Shown here: positions 17,889 through 24,852 of the stretch, in pieces
Numbering within the stretch: the stretch's first letter is position 1
How the letters are laid out: the number at the start of each line of letters is the position of its first letter
The notes under the pieces: generated by a model
Database searches by the model: none
Told to the model about the DNA's origin: nothing
The model's input: the letters and a program-made list of their open reading frames with translations, nothing else
Translations under genes and position numbers: made by a program
Assembly: GCA_029558535.1 (NCBI GenBank)
Contig: JAKQEK010000363.1
Location: 1-45,685, forward strand
DNA: 45,685 nucleotides
DNA from: Bacteroidota bacterium
GTDB taxonomy: Bacteria > Bacteroidota > Bacteroidia > Bacteroidales > ML635J-15
Reading direction: 5' to 3'

Positions 17889-18674
17889 ATGCAAAATAAT
17901 GTAAATATTGATATAATTATTAGAACTGAATATAATGATATTTTTATTAAGTTATTAGAGTTTTGTAAAAAAGAAAAAATAGTTCTGTCAAGAGTTTTTT
18001 TGGAAGAAGAGGTGAGAAATTCAGATGCGGGTATTTATATATTGGATTATCTGGCTCATAAGTTCAGGAATAAAACATATTTTGACATGTTTAATTCTCT
18101 GCCCTTTAATCGGGAAAATATAAAAGGAGTATTTGTGATAGGAAAAAGAATCAGAGGAAAAGCCGGGATATTGAAAAAAACATATTTTGTGGATTCAACG
18201 GAAATAGAGAAAACTTTACTGGCAAAAATTGTGGAGTTGTTGAATGAAGAGAAAAATAAGAGGAAAGATGTTTTTAAAAGGAAACTTGAAAGAATTGTGG
18301 AGCTAATTGAAAGACAAGAGGAGGGAAGAAAAATTATAAGAAAGGAGTTTTGTGAAAAACATGAAATTTGTAAAAGAACTTTAGAAAGAGATATTAAAAT
18401 TATTAAAAAATTAAATAAAGAAATAGAAAATTTGAATTGGAAAGATTATGGAAGTGCTGTAAATAAAGAAGATAAAGATAAAACGAAAGAGGTAAAAAAG
18501 ATTTATAGGATAGCATATTTGTATATGCATATTTTAAAGTTTAATGAAGTCATATCGGGGAAATTCTGCACACATTTTAAAATTTCGCAACGGACTTTTG
18601 GCAGAGATGTTTTAAATCTTAATACTGTTTTACAAGATAGACAAATAGAGGGATTTGGTGGAGTTTTTTATTAG
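17889..18674 (+). CDS. Putative DNA-binding regulator with duplicated HTH
   Basis: A 261-residue, very basic protein with two related HTH segments: FCEKHEICKRTLERD (154-168) and FCTHFKISQRTFGRD (226-240). They share F-C, I, R-T and R-D at matching positions, 72 residues apart, which points to an internal duplication. The N-terminal 120 residues are not recognised. Codon use is unusually AGA-, AAA- and ATA-rich against neighbours, hinting at horizontal origin. Two 23-bp boxes with paired GACA words lie upstream, so autoregulation is likely (inference). It could also be a phage- or element-derived protein. A REP-like patch follows it. Confidence 0.5.
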   Translation: MQNNVNIDIIIRTEYNDIFIKLLEFCKKEKIVLSRVFLEEEVRNSDAGIYILDYLAHKFRNKTYFDMFNSLPFNRENIKGVFVIGKRIRGKAGILKKTYFVDSTEIEKTLLAKIVELLNEEKNKRKDVFKRKLERIVELIERQEEGRKIIRKEFCEKHEICKRTLERDIKIIKKLNKEIENLNWKDYGSAVNKEDKDKTKEVKKIYRIAYLYMHILKFNEVISGKFCTHFKISQRTFGRDVLNLNTVLQDRQIEGFGGVFY

Positions 18675-18705
18675 AAATAGTAATTATTTAGGTGATTCAA
18701 TACTC

Positions 18706-18722
18706 TGAGCCCGGAGGGCTCA
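18706..18722. repeat. REP-like palindrome, hairpin 1
   Basis: TGAGCCC (18706-18712), loop GGA, GGGCTCA (18716-18722): 7 bp without mismatch. No T run follows, so it does not look like a terminator of the upstream gene. Confidence 0.6.
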
Positions 18723-18729
18723 ATATTAG

Positions 18730-18756
18730 TAACCCCGACTTTCAAGTCGGGGGTTA
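18730..18756. repeat. REP-like palindrome, hairpin 2
   Basis: CCCCGACT (18733-18740) pairs with AGTCGGGG (18745-18752) around TTCA; TAA and TTA extend the stem past one bulged G (18753). GC-rich against an AT-rich background. The pair of hairpins resembles REP elements mobilised by RAYT-type Y1 transposases in other Bacteroidetes (from memory). Confidence 0.6.
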
Positions 18757-18772
18757 ACAAGCTGGAACAATT

Positions 18773-18837
18773 GCTTTTGGAATTGTATTTGTCAAATTAT
18801 AGCCTTATAGGGCGGGTACAAATACTATTACAAAAGC
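18773..18837. repeat. 20-bp inverted repeat next to the REP-like hairpins
   Basis: Left arm 18773-18792 and the reverse complement of the right arm 18818-18837 agree at 18 of 20 positions. Between the arms lies a further small stem (GCC 18802-18804 with GGC 18811-18813). Together with the two hairpins upstream this makes a structured patch of about 130 bp. Confidence 0.55.
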
Positions 18838-18893
18838 GAATATTAAATGACATCTAAATAATTACTAAAAATAAAAACTTAAATCCAAATTAC

Positions 18894-21800
18894 TTATTCA
18901 ATAATAAATTTCTGAGTTTTATTAATATCTCCCGACTTAAGATTTATGAAATAAACCCCGGAAGAAATATTTTCTAAATTAATTTCAATTATATCTTCAT
19001 GCGGTTTAATTGATAGATGTTGATTTATCAGTCTTCCGGAAATGTCGGTAATTGTAATGTCAGCTTCATCTTCGGTTTGTGAGTATAGTTTAACTTTAAA
19101 TCTGCCTGTATTTGGATTAGGGAAAATCTCAAAATATTGCTTCTTGGATTCGGTTTCGTTGATATAGGATAAGTCGGGTATAATAAACTGATAATAGATA
19201 AAACTGCCAAAATCGCTGGTAAAGTTCTTAATAAATCCGCCTCCAACTTGTCTGAATTTTACATAGCCTGTTCCGTCTTCTCCTTGCCAGTACCAAAATC
19301 TCAGTCCATCTTCTCCTCTGTCGTATAGTTTAAGTTCGTAACATCCTGCAGGATAATTAAGTGTGTCGTTATATGTTGTATTAGAACTGAGATTATCGCG
19401 ATCAATTATAAGATTTCCTTCCGAATCGCTTAATGTATAATGAGTCTGATCTCCAAAGTTGTTGGTTCGTACAACAAGAACTATAGGGACGGTATAAATA
19501 TCCGGAGTCTCGAATATCGTTGAATAATGATTGTTGGGTTCATACTCATCATCTGATTGATTTGGATTTGATAATCTTACGTTAAAAATATTGTTGTCCG
19601 AAACGAACTCTTCCCATTCAATAACAGGTAAAACTACAGTATCTGTTTCCAAAAATGGAAGTTCTCCTGTCCACTGGTATTGATAAGAATAATCTCCATT
19701 AATTCCATATTCAATAAAAACAGATAACAAATCACTGCTTCCATTATTGCGGATAATAATTTCCGGATGCTTGCAAATAGGATTATAACGTTTATAAATG
19801 TCAGTTTTGTTTGGCGCGATGACATCTTCAATAGCGGCATCAACAACAAAGTTTGGAGCAGAATATTGGATAAGTTGAACAGAAATATTATAGTTTCCTT
19901 CGCCATTACCGACAGGATGTTGAGTCATTCCATAATCAATCAAAATAGAATCGCCATCCAAAACAAACGGGGTTATTTCCCAGTCGTATGTATTGGCAAA
20001 ACTTCCCGGACACCAGCCCGCTCTGTCGAAAATCCATGTGCCACCCTGAGGAAAAATCGGGTTTCCTGCACACCCAGTCCAATTATTCCATTCGAATTGT
20101 TGTTCTCCTTCAATTGACACATTGTGATAAGTGGGACAAAATTCAGCACAATTACCTACTCCTTCCATGCCATGTCCTGTAGTTCGGGTTTTTAAACGAT
20201 AATTTACAGCATCCTCATGTCGTTTCACCTTTACAGGTTGTAAACTTATGTCGTTTACAATGTTATATTGCCCAAAATTTCCCAAATATACTTGATTAAA
20301 TTGTAAGACATTGCGAGAGGGGGTACCTTCTATTATAGCAAAACTTAAATCGAGTAATTCTTGTGTATTATGTGAAGAAATATCCACAAGGCCTTTCAAA
20401 AATTGCTGATAATCAGTTACATCATAAATATGTGTAAATCCATCCAAGCCAAGATTAAGGTTTATTCCGTACGGGGTTACATAATTTTGAACTTGAATAG
20501 TATTGATAATTTCGAAAGCCTGACTGTAATATGTCAAGTCAGAATTTGTAATAGTCAGATCCGGAGTAAAGAACAATGTATCTGTATTTTGACTTAAGTC
20601 CGTGTTTAGTTCATAGTTTGGATAATATACTTCGGCAGCAATATTCCCAATCGAATAAAAATCAACATTTTCGAATTCGCGTAATATTTGTTGATTTAAC
20701 ATGACAGAATCAATGAAGCTCATTTGATTGGATTCGTATGTAAATTCGCCTGAATAAAAGTTTACAATTGGCCTAATACTATTTGTTTCAAAGTTTTTAA
20801 ATCTGTCTGTTCCTTTATAAGATTTACGGCTGAGTGTTCCCCAAAATTCAGCATTTTGATTATTCCCTGAAATATCATTAATGATAATACCTTCGCCGGG
20901 AGCTTGATCAAAATCGTAATAGGCTAATAGGTTTTCAAAGGCAGGAAAGCCGGCATCAGGTTTTTGATACATGATTTGTTGTATTTCGTCAGAGGATAAT
21001 TCTTTTTCCCAAATTGAAAAATCATCAACAAAGCCATCGTAAGAATATGATGAATTCAAATTTGCATCACATCCCAGAATAAAAGTTTCGATATTTTGAA
21101 TAGGGCTGGTTTTTCCTGTTCCGCTATGCCACAATTGCCCGTTAATATATATTTTCATCGAACCTGTTAGTGCATTTTTAGTAAATGCAAGATGTGTCCA
21201 ATTACCTTCGTATTCGTTTGTAAGTGCAGCTTTTTCAATTCGATCGTAGGAATTATTATTATTTCCCGCATCCCAGTAAATGCTGCCGTTACTCCATGGA
21301 TAATGAACACATAATTGCCTTTGTCCGTTTGCATCAAGAGCTTCGAACAACATATCGTTTTGAGGCTGAATGCTTTCATTCCCATACACCCACAAACAAA
21401 TACTAATTTCGTTTACAAGTTCGGGTAATACATCTTGAGGTATGTTTACGAATGAATAATTTTCAAAATTCATAAAATAATCACGTTCTTTTGTATAAGC
21501 AACAGACTGAACTAAAGTATTATCTGACAGAAATTCGAAATTGTGATTCAGATTCCAGGAACTTAATTCTATAATTACAGACGACTCTCCATCCCATACA
21601 AATGGAGTATTAAAGTCAATTCTGATCAGACCTTCGCTATTGTGATTGACTTGTCCGTAAAATACAACAGCAGGATTTAATGAAACAAGGTCTCCGGTAT
21701 ATATTTCGTTTAGTTGTGTGTGTGACATTTTTACAAACATGGGGAAATTAAAACTTGCCAAATTTTGTGTTTGCAAAGAAATCCCTGAAATTTCGCCGGC

Positions 21801-22328
21801 TGTCATTCCCGAAGAAATGAGTTCGTCAGCATTAAAAAGCATATATGTTTTAGTGTCATAATTAGCAGCTTTAAAACCGGAATTTGAATAGGTTTGGTTT
21901 ACTCCAACAGTATTTACTATTTCGTTGGTAAAGTTGTAAGTTGTTTGGTTAAACTGTATTTCGGTTTTATGGTAAGTTGGGGCATAGAGGCCGTTAAATG
22001 CATCAAAGCTATTATTGTTAAGCGTGTATTTCTTATGTAAAAAAGTTGTTGAATCAAGCATTCCGGTATGCTCATAAATATTTGTATAGGTTGTGTAATC
22101 CCATTCTCCGCATGGGTACGAATCCCAGGGAGTTGCAGCATCGCATTTTATTGTATAGTACATCAGTATTTTTTCGGCAGTATAGTCTTCAGGAAATAAA
22201 AATGTTCCTCGTCTTGTATGGATACTGTCAAAAGTAAATGTTTTAACAAAAATTGTATCTCCCGGTGAGGATAAAAGAATTAAGCTGCCTGAGAACAGAA
22301 GTATTACGATAAAGGCTGTTTTTTTCAT
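18894..22328 (-). CDS. Secreted PNGase F-like/LamG protein with T9SS type A sorting domain
   Basis: An 1144-residue protein. Order: signal peptide (1-21); a PNGase F N-domain-like jelly roll with TPWDSYPCGEWDYTTY (66-81); an extra beta-rich region; a LamG/concanavalin-like domain (about 295-455, with WTHLAFTKN and MKIYINGQLWHSG); a PNGase F C-domain-like region (from about 700, with GHGMEGVGNCAEFCP and GGTWIFDRAGWCPG); and a T9SS C-terminal domain (1065-1144, FPNPNTGRF to the Lys-rich end). It is expected to be exported and surface-anchored or released. Removal of N-glycans from host or dietary glycoproteins is possible, but catalytic residues were not verified. It could also be only a binding protein. 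Confidence 0.8.
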   Translation of the reverse strand: MKKTAFIVILLFSGSLILLSSPGDTIFVKTFTFDSIHTRRGTFLFPEDYTAEKILMYYTIKCDAATPWDSYPCGEWDYTTYTNIYEHTGMLDSTTFLHKKYTLNNNSFDAFNGLYAPTYHKTEIQFNQTTYNFTNEIVNTVGVNQTYSNSGFKAANYDTKTYMLFNADELISSGMTAGEISGISLQTQNLASFNFPMFVKMSHTQLNEIYTGDLVSLNPAVVFYGQVNHNSEGLIRIDFNTPFVWDGESSVIIELSSWNLNHNFEFLSDNTLVQSVAYTKERDYFMNFENYSFVNIPQDVLPELVNEISICLWVYGNESIQPQNDMLFEALDANGQRQLCVHYPWSNGSIYWDAGNNNNSYDRIEKAALTNEYEGNWTHLAFTKNALTGSMKIYINGQLWHSGTGKTSPIQNIETFILGCDANLNSSYSYDGFVDDFSIWEKELSSDEIQQIMYQKPDAGFPAFENLLAYYDFDQAPGEGIIINDISGNNQNAEFWGTLSRKSYKGTDRFKNFETNSIRPIVNFYSGEFTYESNQMSFIDSVMLNQQILREFENVDFYSIGNIAAEVYYPNYELNTDLSQNTDTLFFTPDLTITNSDLTYYSQAFEIINTIQVQNYVTPYGINLNLGLDGFTHIYDVTDYQQFLKGLVDISSHNTQELLDLSFAIIEGTPSRNVLQFNQVYLGNFGQYNIVNDISLQPVKVKRHEDAVNYRLKTRTTGHGMEGVGNCAEFCPTYHNVSIEGEQQFEWNNWTGCAGNPIFPQGGTWIFDRAGWCPGSFANTYDWEITPFVLDGDSILIDYGMTQHPVGNGEGNYNISVQLIQYSAPNFVVDAAIEDVIAPNKTDIYKRYNPICKHPEIIIRNNGSSDLLSVFIEYGINGDYSYQYQWTGELPFLETDTVVLPVIEWEEFVSDNNIFNVRLSNPNQSDDEYEPNNHYSTIFETPDIYTVPIVLVVRTNNFGDQTHYTLSDSEGNLIIDRDNLSSNTTYNDTLNYPAGCYELKLYDRGEDGLRFWYWQGEDGTGYVKFRQVGGGFIKNFTSDFGSFIYYQFIIPDLSYINETESKKQYFEIFPNPNTGRFKVKLYSQTEDEADITITDISGRLINQHLSIKPHEDIIEINLENISSGVYFINLKSGDINKTQKFIIE

Positions 22329-22434
22329 GATAAAATTTTTTAATCATTATAACGGAAAACGAATCCGAATTATGAATGGTAAAAATAAGGATTTTATCTT
22401 ATATAATTTTATTGGTATAAAATATTGTCTAAAA

Positions 22435-22510
22435 GTGAGAGTGAGTCCGAGAAACAGTGCGAGAGTCAGTCCTCGTGCTGACGCACTCGCACTCACTCTC
22501 ACACTGTTTT
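22435..22510. repeat. 76-bp direct repeat, copy A (downstream side of the S23 gene)
   Basis: Matches copy B (22896-22971) at 75 of 76 positions; the single difference is G at 22480 against A at 22941. It is itself a nested palindrome: GTGAGAGTGAGT (22435-22446) with ACTCACTCTCAC (22491-22502), GTGCGAG with CTCGCAC, and GTCAG with CTGAC. It starts 12 bp past the S23 stop. Its base composition is far richer in GC than the surroundings. Confidence 0.85.
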
Positions 22511-22522
22511 AAATAAACGCAT

Positions 22523-22867
22523 TTATTCTAAACCTTTTATCAAAGCGAAAAGCATTTTAGAAATTTCTTCCAAATTATCATTAGAATTTTTGAATTCTAC
22601 TTCAGAAATAAGCTTGTTGTCATATAAAAAATCAAAAATTGCGGAACATTCAAAAGCACTTCCTCGTGCTATTACAAGAAAGTTTTTTCGATCTTTATTA
22701 CTAAATCTTGACGAACCTTCAGCAATATTTAGCATAATACTAAACGATGCTCTTTTTAACTGATCATTAATGTGTCTGTCAAAATTATTTTTTGAAATTA
22801 AATTATTCGTTTCATTAGCAAACATTTTTGCTTTATTGTAAACGATAAGTTTTTTAAAATCGAACAT
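22523..22867 (-). CDS. Four-helix bundle protein, S23 (23S rRNA intervening sequence) family
   Basis: A 114-residue helical protein. The conserved core is QLKRASFSIMLNIAEGSSR (37-55) followed by KNFLVIARGSAFEC, the signature of the S23/IVP family first found inside 23S rRNA intervening sequences. Homologues also occur as free genes, and one related group (Avd) serves diversity-generating retroelements; no reverse transcriptase is seen here. They form pentamers and may bind nucleic acid. The gene is enclosed by two 76-bp repeats and reads away from tRNA-Asn, in the same direction, so it may share a transcript with it. Function is unknown. Confidence 0.88.
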   Translation of the reverse strand: MFDFKKLIVYNKAKMFANETNNLISKNNFDRHINDQLKRASFSIMLNIAEGSSRFSNKDRKNFLVIARGSAFECSAIFDFLYDNKLISEVEFKNSNDNLEEISKMLFALIKGLE

Positions 22868-22883
22868 AGATTAAAGATTAAGA

Positions 22884-22971
22884 GTGAGAGTGAGTGTGAG
22901 AGTGAGTCCGAGAAACAGTGCGAGAGTCAGTCCTCGTGCTAACGCACTCGCACTCACTCTCACACTGTTTT
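22884..22971. repeat. 76-bp direct repeat, copy B, with an extra 12-bp unit
   Basis: The 76-bp part is 22896-22971. It is preceded by one additional exact copy of GTGAGAGTGAGT (22884-22895), so the 12-mer is in tandem here but single in copy A. The right end is 2 bp from tRNA-Asn (22974). Confidence 0.85.
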
Positions 22972-22973
22972 TG

Positions 22974-23047
22974 CTCCCCCTCTAGGACTTGAACCTAGGA
23001 CCCCCTGATTAACAGTCAGGTGCTCTAACCAACTGAGCTAAGGAGGA
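22974..23047 (-). tRNA. tRNA-Asn (GTT)
   Basis: 74 nt. Read on the minus strand from 23047: acceptor TCCTCCT pairs with AGGGGGA; D stem GCTC/GAGC; anticodon stem CCTGA/TCAGG with loop CTGTTAA, anticodon GTT (complement at 23011-23013); T stem CTAGG/CCTAG with loop TTCAAGT; discriminator G at 22974. CCA is not encoded: the next bases are CAA. Its promoter overlaps that of the kinase gene on the other strand. Confidence 0.97.
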
Positions 23048-23055
23048 AAAAAGCG

Positions 23056-23085
23056 TTGCAAAACTAATATTGTTTTTTATATTTG
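23056..23085 (+). promoter_or_regulatory. Promoter of the PfkB-family kinase gene
   Basis: TTG at 23056-23058, a 19-bp spacer, TATATTTG at 23078-23085. Expected start near 23092, giving a leader of about 23 bases to the ATG at 23115. This also rules against an upstream start at 23070. Confidence 0.6.
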
Positions 23086-23089
23086 CAAA
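23059..23089 (-). promoter_or_regulatory. Promoter of tRNA-Asn, interleaved with the kinase promoter
   Basis: On the minus strand: TTTG at 23089-23086, a 19-bp spacer, and TAGTTTTG at 23066-23059. The expected start is about 5 bp before the mature tRNA 5' end. Confidence 0.6.
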
Positions 23090-23114
23090 ATGTTTTTTCA
23101 AAAAGTTTTATAAA

Positions 23115-24089
23115 ATGGTTAGAATAATGGCAATGGGGAATGCATTAGTGGACATTATGACAATGCTTCCTGATGATAAAGTTCTGGAAACTCTTGGGCT
23201 TCCAAAGGGCAGTATGCAACTTGTTGATTTTGATACCAGTAGTAAAGTGCAAAAATTAACAGATGGATTTGAAAAAAGTCTGGCAAGTGGAGGGTCTGCT
23301 GCTAATACTATTCGCAGTCTTGCAAAATTAGGTATTAAAACAGGCTATTTAGGCAAAATTGGCAAAGATAAAATGGGGAACTTTTTTGCCGAAGATATGA
23401 AAAAAACAGGTGTTTTGCCAAGTCTTATAAAAACTGATACACCTACAGGTTGTGCAGTTGCTCTTGTAAGTAAAGATTCTGAAAGAACTTTTGCTACTTA
23501 TCTTGGCGCAGCAGCAGAAATGTCACCTGACGATATTTCCGAAGTTACTTTTGCAGGATATGATATTTTGCATATAGAAGGTTATTTGATTTTTAATAAC
23601 GATTTAATTGAAAAAGCTGTCAGTCTGGCAAAGGAAAATGGCTTAAAGGTATCTTTGGATTTGGCCAGTTATAATGTAGTTGATGCAAATTTGGAATTTC
23701 TCAAATATCTTGTTGATAAATATGTAGATATTTTATTTGCCAATGAAGAGGAGGCAAGGGCTTTTACAGGAGAGGAACCCCTGAAAGCTTTGGAAATGAT
23801 GTCGGGAATTTGTGATATAGCCGTTGTTAAGGTTGGAGAAGAAGGGTCGTATGTAAAAAGAGGCAAGGAGTTTTATAAAGCAGGTGTTATCAAGGCTAAG
23901 CCGATTGATTCGACTGGTGCAGGAGACGATTATGCCGCAGGATTTTTATATGGGTTGGTTAGTAATTGGACTTTGGATAAATGTGCTAAAGCAGGAGCAA
24001 TAATTGCTGGAAATGTTATTGAAGTTATTGGCACAACTATGGATGAAAAAAGATGGGATAATATTAAAAAAGGAATTGCCGGGTTATAA
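23115..24089 (+). CDS. PfkB family kinase, adenosine kinase-like
   Basis: 324 residues from the ATG at 23115; an ATG at 23070 is in frame but precedes the likely transcription start. PfkB features: GNALVD at the N-terminus, GGSAANT (about 59-65) and the anion-hole motif STGAGDDYAAGF with catalytic Asp in GAGD (about 268-271). The overall pattern, with AMGNALVD and an SGGSAANTI block, is like the Bacteroidetes adenosine kinase/ribokinase group. It phosphorylates a sugar or nucleoside with ATP; exact substrate is not settled. It ends 26 bp before a shared terminator. Confidence 0.88.
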   Translation: MVRIMAMGNALVDIMTMLPDDKVLETLGLPKGSMQLVDFDTSSKVQKLTDGFEKSLASGGSAANTIRSLAKLGIKTGYLGKIGKDKMGNFFAEDMKKTGVLPSLIKTDTPTGCAVALVSKDSERTFATYLGAAAEMSPDDISEVTFAGYDILHIEGYLIFNNDLIEKAVSLAKENGLKVSLDLASYNVVDANLEFLKYLVDKYVDILFANEEEARAFTGEEPLKALEMMSGICDIAVVKVGEEGSYVKRGKEFYKAGVIKAKPIDSTGAGDDYAAGFLYGLVSNWTLDKCAKAGAIIAGNVIEVIGTTMDEKRWDNIKKGIAGL

Positions 24090-24115
24090 TTGTTTTTACA
24101 GATAATATATAATAT

Positions 24116-24139
24116 AAAGGTGGGCATAAACCCACCTTT
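24116..24139. terminator. Bidirectional intrinsic terminator between the two kinase genes
   Basis: AAAGGTGGG (24116-24124), loop CATAAA, CCCACCTTT (24131-24139): 9 bp without mismatch. It lies between two converging genes and has A/T on both flanks, so it can serve both. Confidence 0.75.
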
Positions 24140-24166
24140 AATTTAATCACTAACAAAAACAAGTAA

Positions 24167-24781
24167 TTAAAACAATCCGTGTATTTCGGCATCAATTTTA
24201 TTGATGACGGTACTTAAATCTTCGGGACGTTGAGTAAAATCAATATTGTCAACATCAACAATCAGTAGTTTACCGCTTTTGTAATTTGCGATCCATGCTT
24301 CATATCTTTCGTTTAATCGTTTGAGATAATCAAGCCGTATTGTGTTTTCGTATTTTCGCCCGCGTTGTTGTATCTGTTGAACAAGTTTTGGGACAGAGGC
24401 TCTAAGGTAAATAAGTAAATCCGGAGCTTCAACAAGAGTCGCCATAAGGGTAAAAAGACTGAAGTAATTGTCAAAATCTCTTGTAGTCATCAAACCCATC
24501 GAATGAAGATTTGGAGCAAAAATATATGCGTCTTCGTATATAGTTCTGTCCTGAATGATTGTTTTTCCTGATTTTCGAATTTCGAGAATCTGATTAAATC
24601 TACTGTTTAAAAAATAAACCTGTAGGTTAAAGGACCACCTTTGCATATCTTCATAGAAATCATTCAGATATGGATTGTCATCAACGTCTTCGAAATGGGG
24701 TAACCATCCGTAATGTTTGGAGAGAAGCTTGGTAAGAGTGGTTTTTCCTGCTCCAATATTTCCTGCTACAGCAATATGCAT
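24167..24781 (-). CDS. Deoxynucleoside kinase
   Basis: 204 residues from the ATG at 24781; a start at 24808 adds nine residues before the conserved MHIAVAGNIGAGKTT. P-loop GNIGAGKT (7-14), the DRTIYEDAYIF motif (equivalent of the DRS motif that binds the nucleoside), and a lid-like RGRKYENTIRLDYLKRLN. It belongs to the dCK/dGK family, which phosphorylates deoxynucleosides in salvage; substrate range cannot be told. It is convergent with the PfkB gene. Confidence 0.9.
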   Translation of the reverse strand: MHIAVAGNIGAGKTTLTKLLSKHYGWLPHFEDVDDNPYLNDFYEDMQRWSFNLQVYFLNSRFNQILEIRKSGKTIIQDRTIYEDAYIFAPNLHSMGLMTTRDFDNYFSLFTLMATLVEAPDLLIYLRASVPKLVQQIQQRGRKYENTIRLDYLKRLNERYEAWIANYKSGKLLIVDVDNIDFTQRPEDLSTVINKIDAEIHGLF

Positions 24782-24852
24782 AACTAATTCTGTTTTAATT
24801 TTTTTCAACCTTTAAAAATAAAACTAAAAAATGATTTGAAGAAGAAAAACTG

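Larger units (their letters stand above)
22435..22971. mobile_element. Candidate repeat-bounded S23 gene cassette
   Basis: A 537-bp unit: copy A, one gene, copy B. Gene-to-repeat gaps are 12 bp (to copy A) and 16 bp (to the extra 12-mer before copy B). Its right end is 2 bp from the mature 3' end of tRNA-Asn. No recombinase is encoded, so any movement would need help in trans. Mobility is inference; the repeats are seen directly. Confidence 0.45.

Noticed and set aside
18706..18756. REP-like hairpins as terminators of the HTH gene
   Set aside because: No T run follows either stem, and two different stems with a further inverted repeat fit a repeat element better.
19028..19246. Open frames antisense to or in other frames of large genes (for example within the PNGase-like gene, murA and the antiporter)
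   Set aside because: They lie in the shadow of clear genes and show no protein motif or start context.
22523..22867. S23 gene as the accessory protein (Avd) of a diversity-generating retroelement
   Set aside because: No reverse transcriptase, template repeat or variable repeat is seen in the window.
22435..22971. The two 76-bp repeats as a short CRISPR array
   Set aside because: Only two copies, with a real gene between them and an internal palindromic structure unlike CRISPR repeats; no cas gene.
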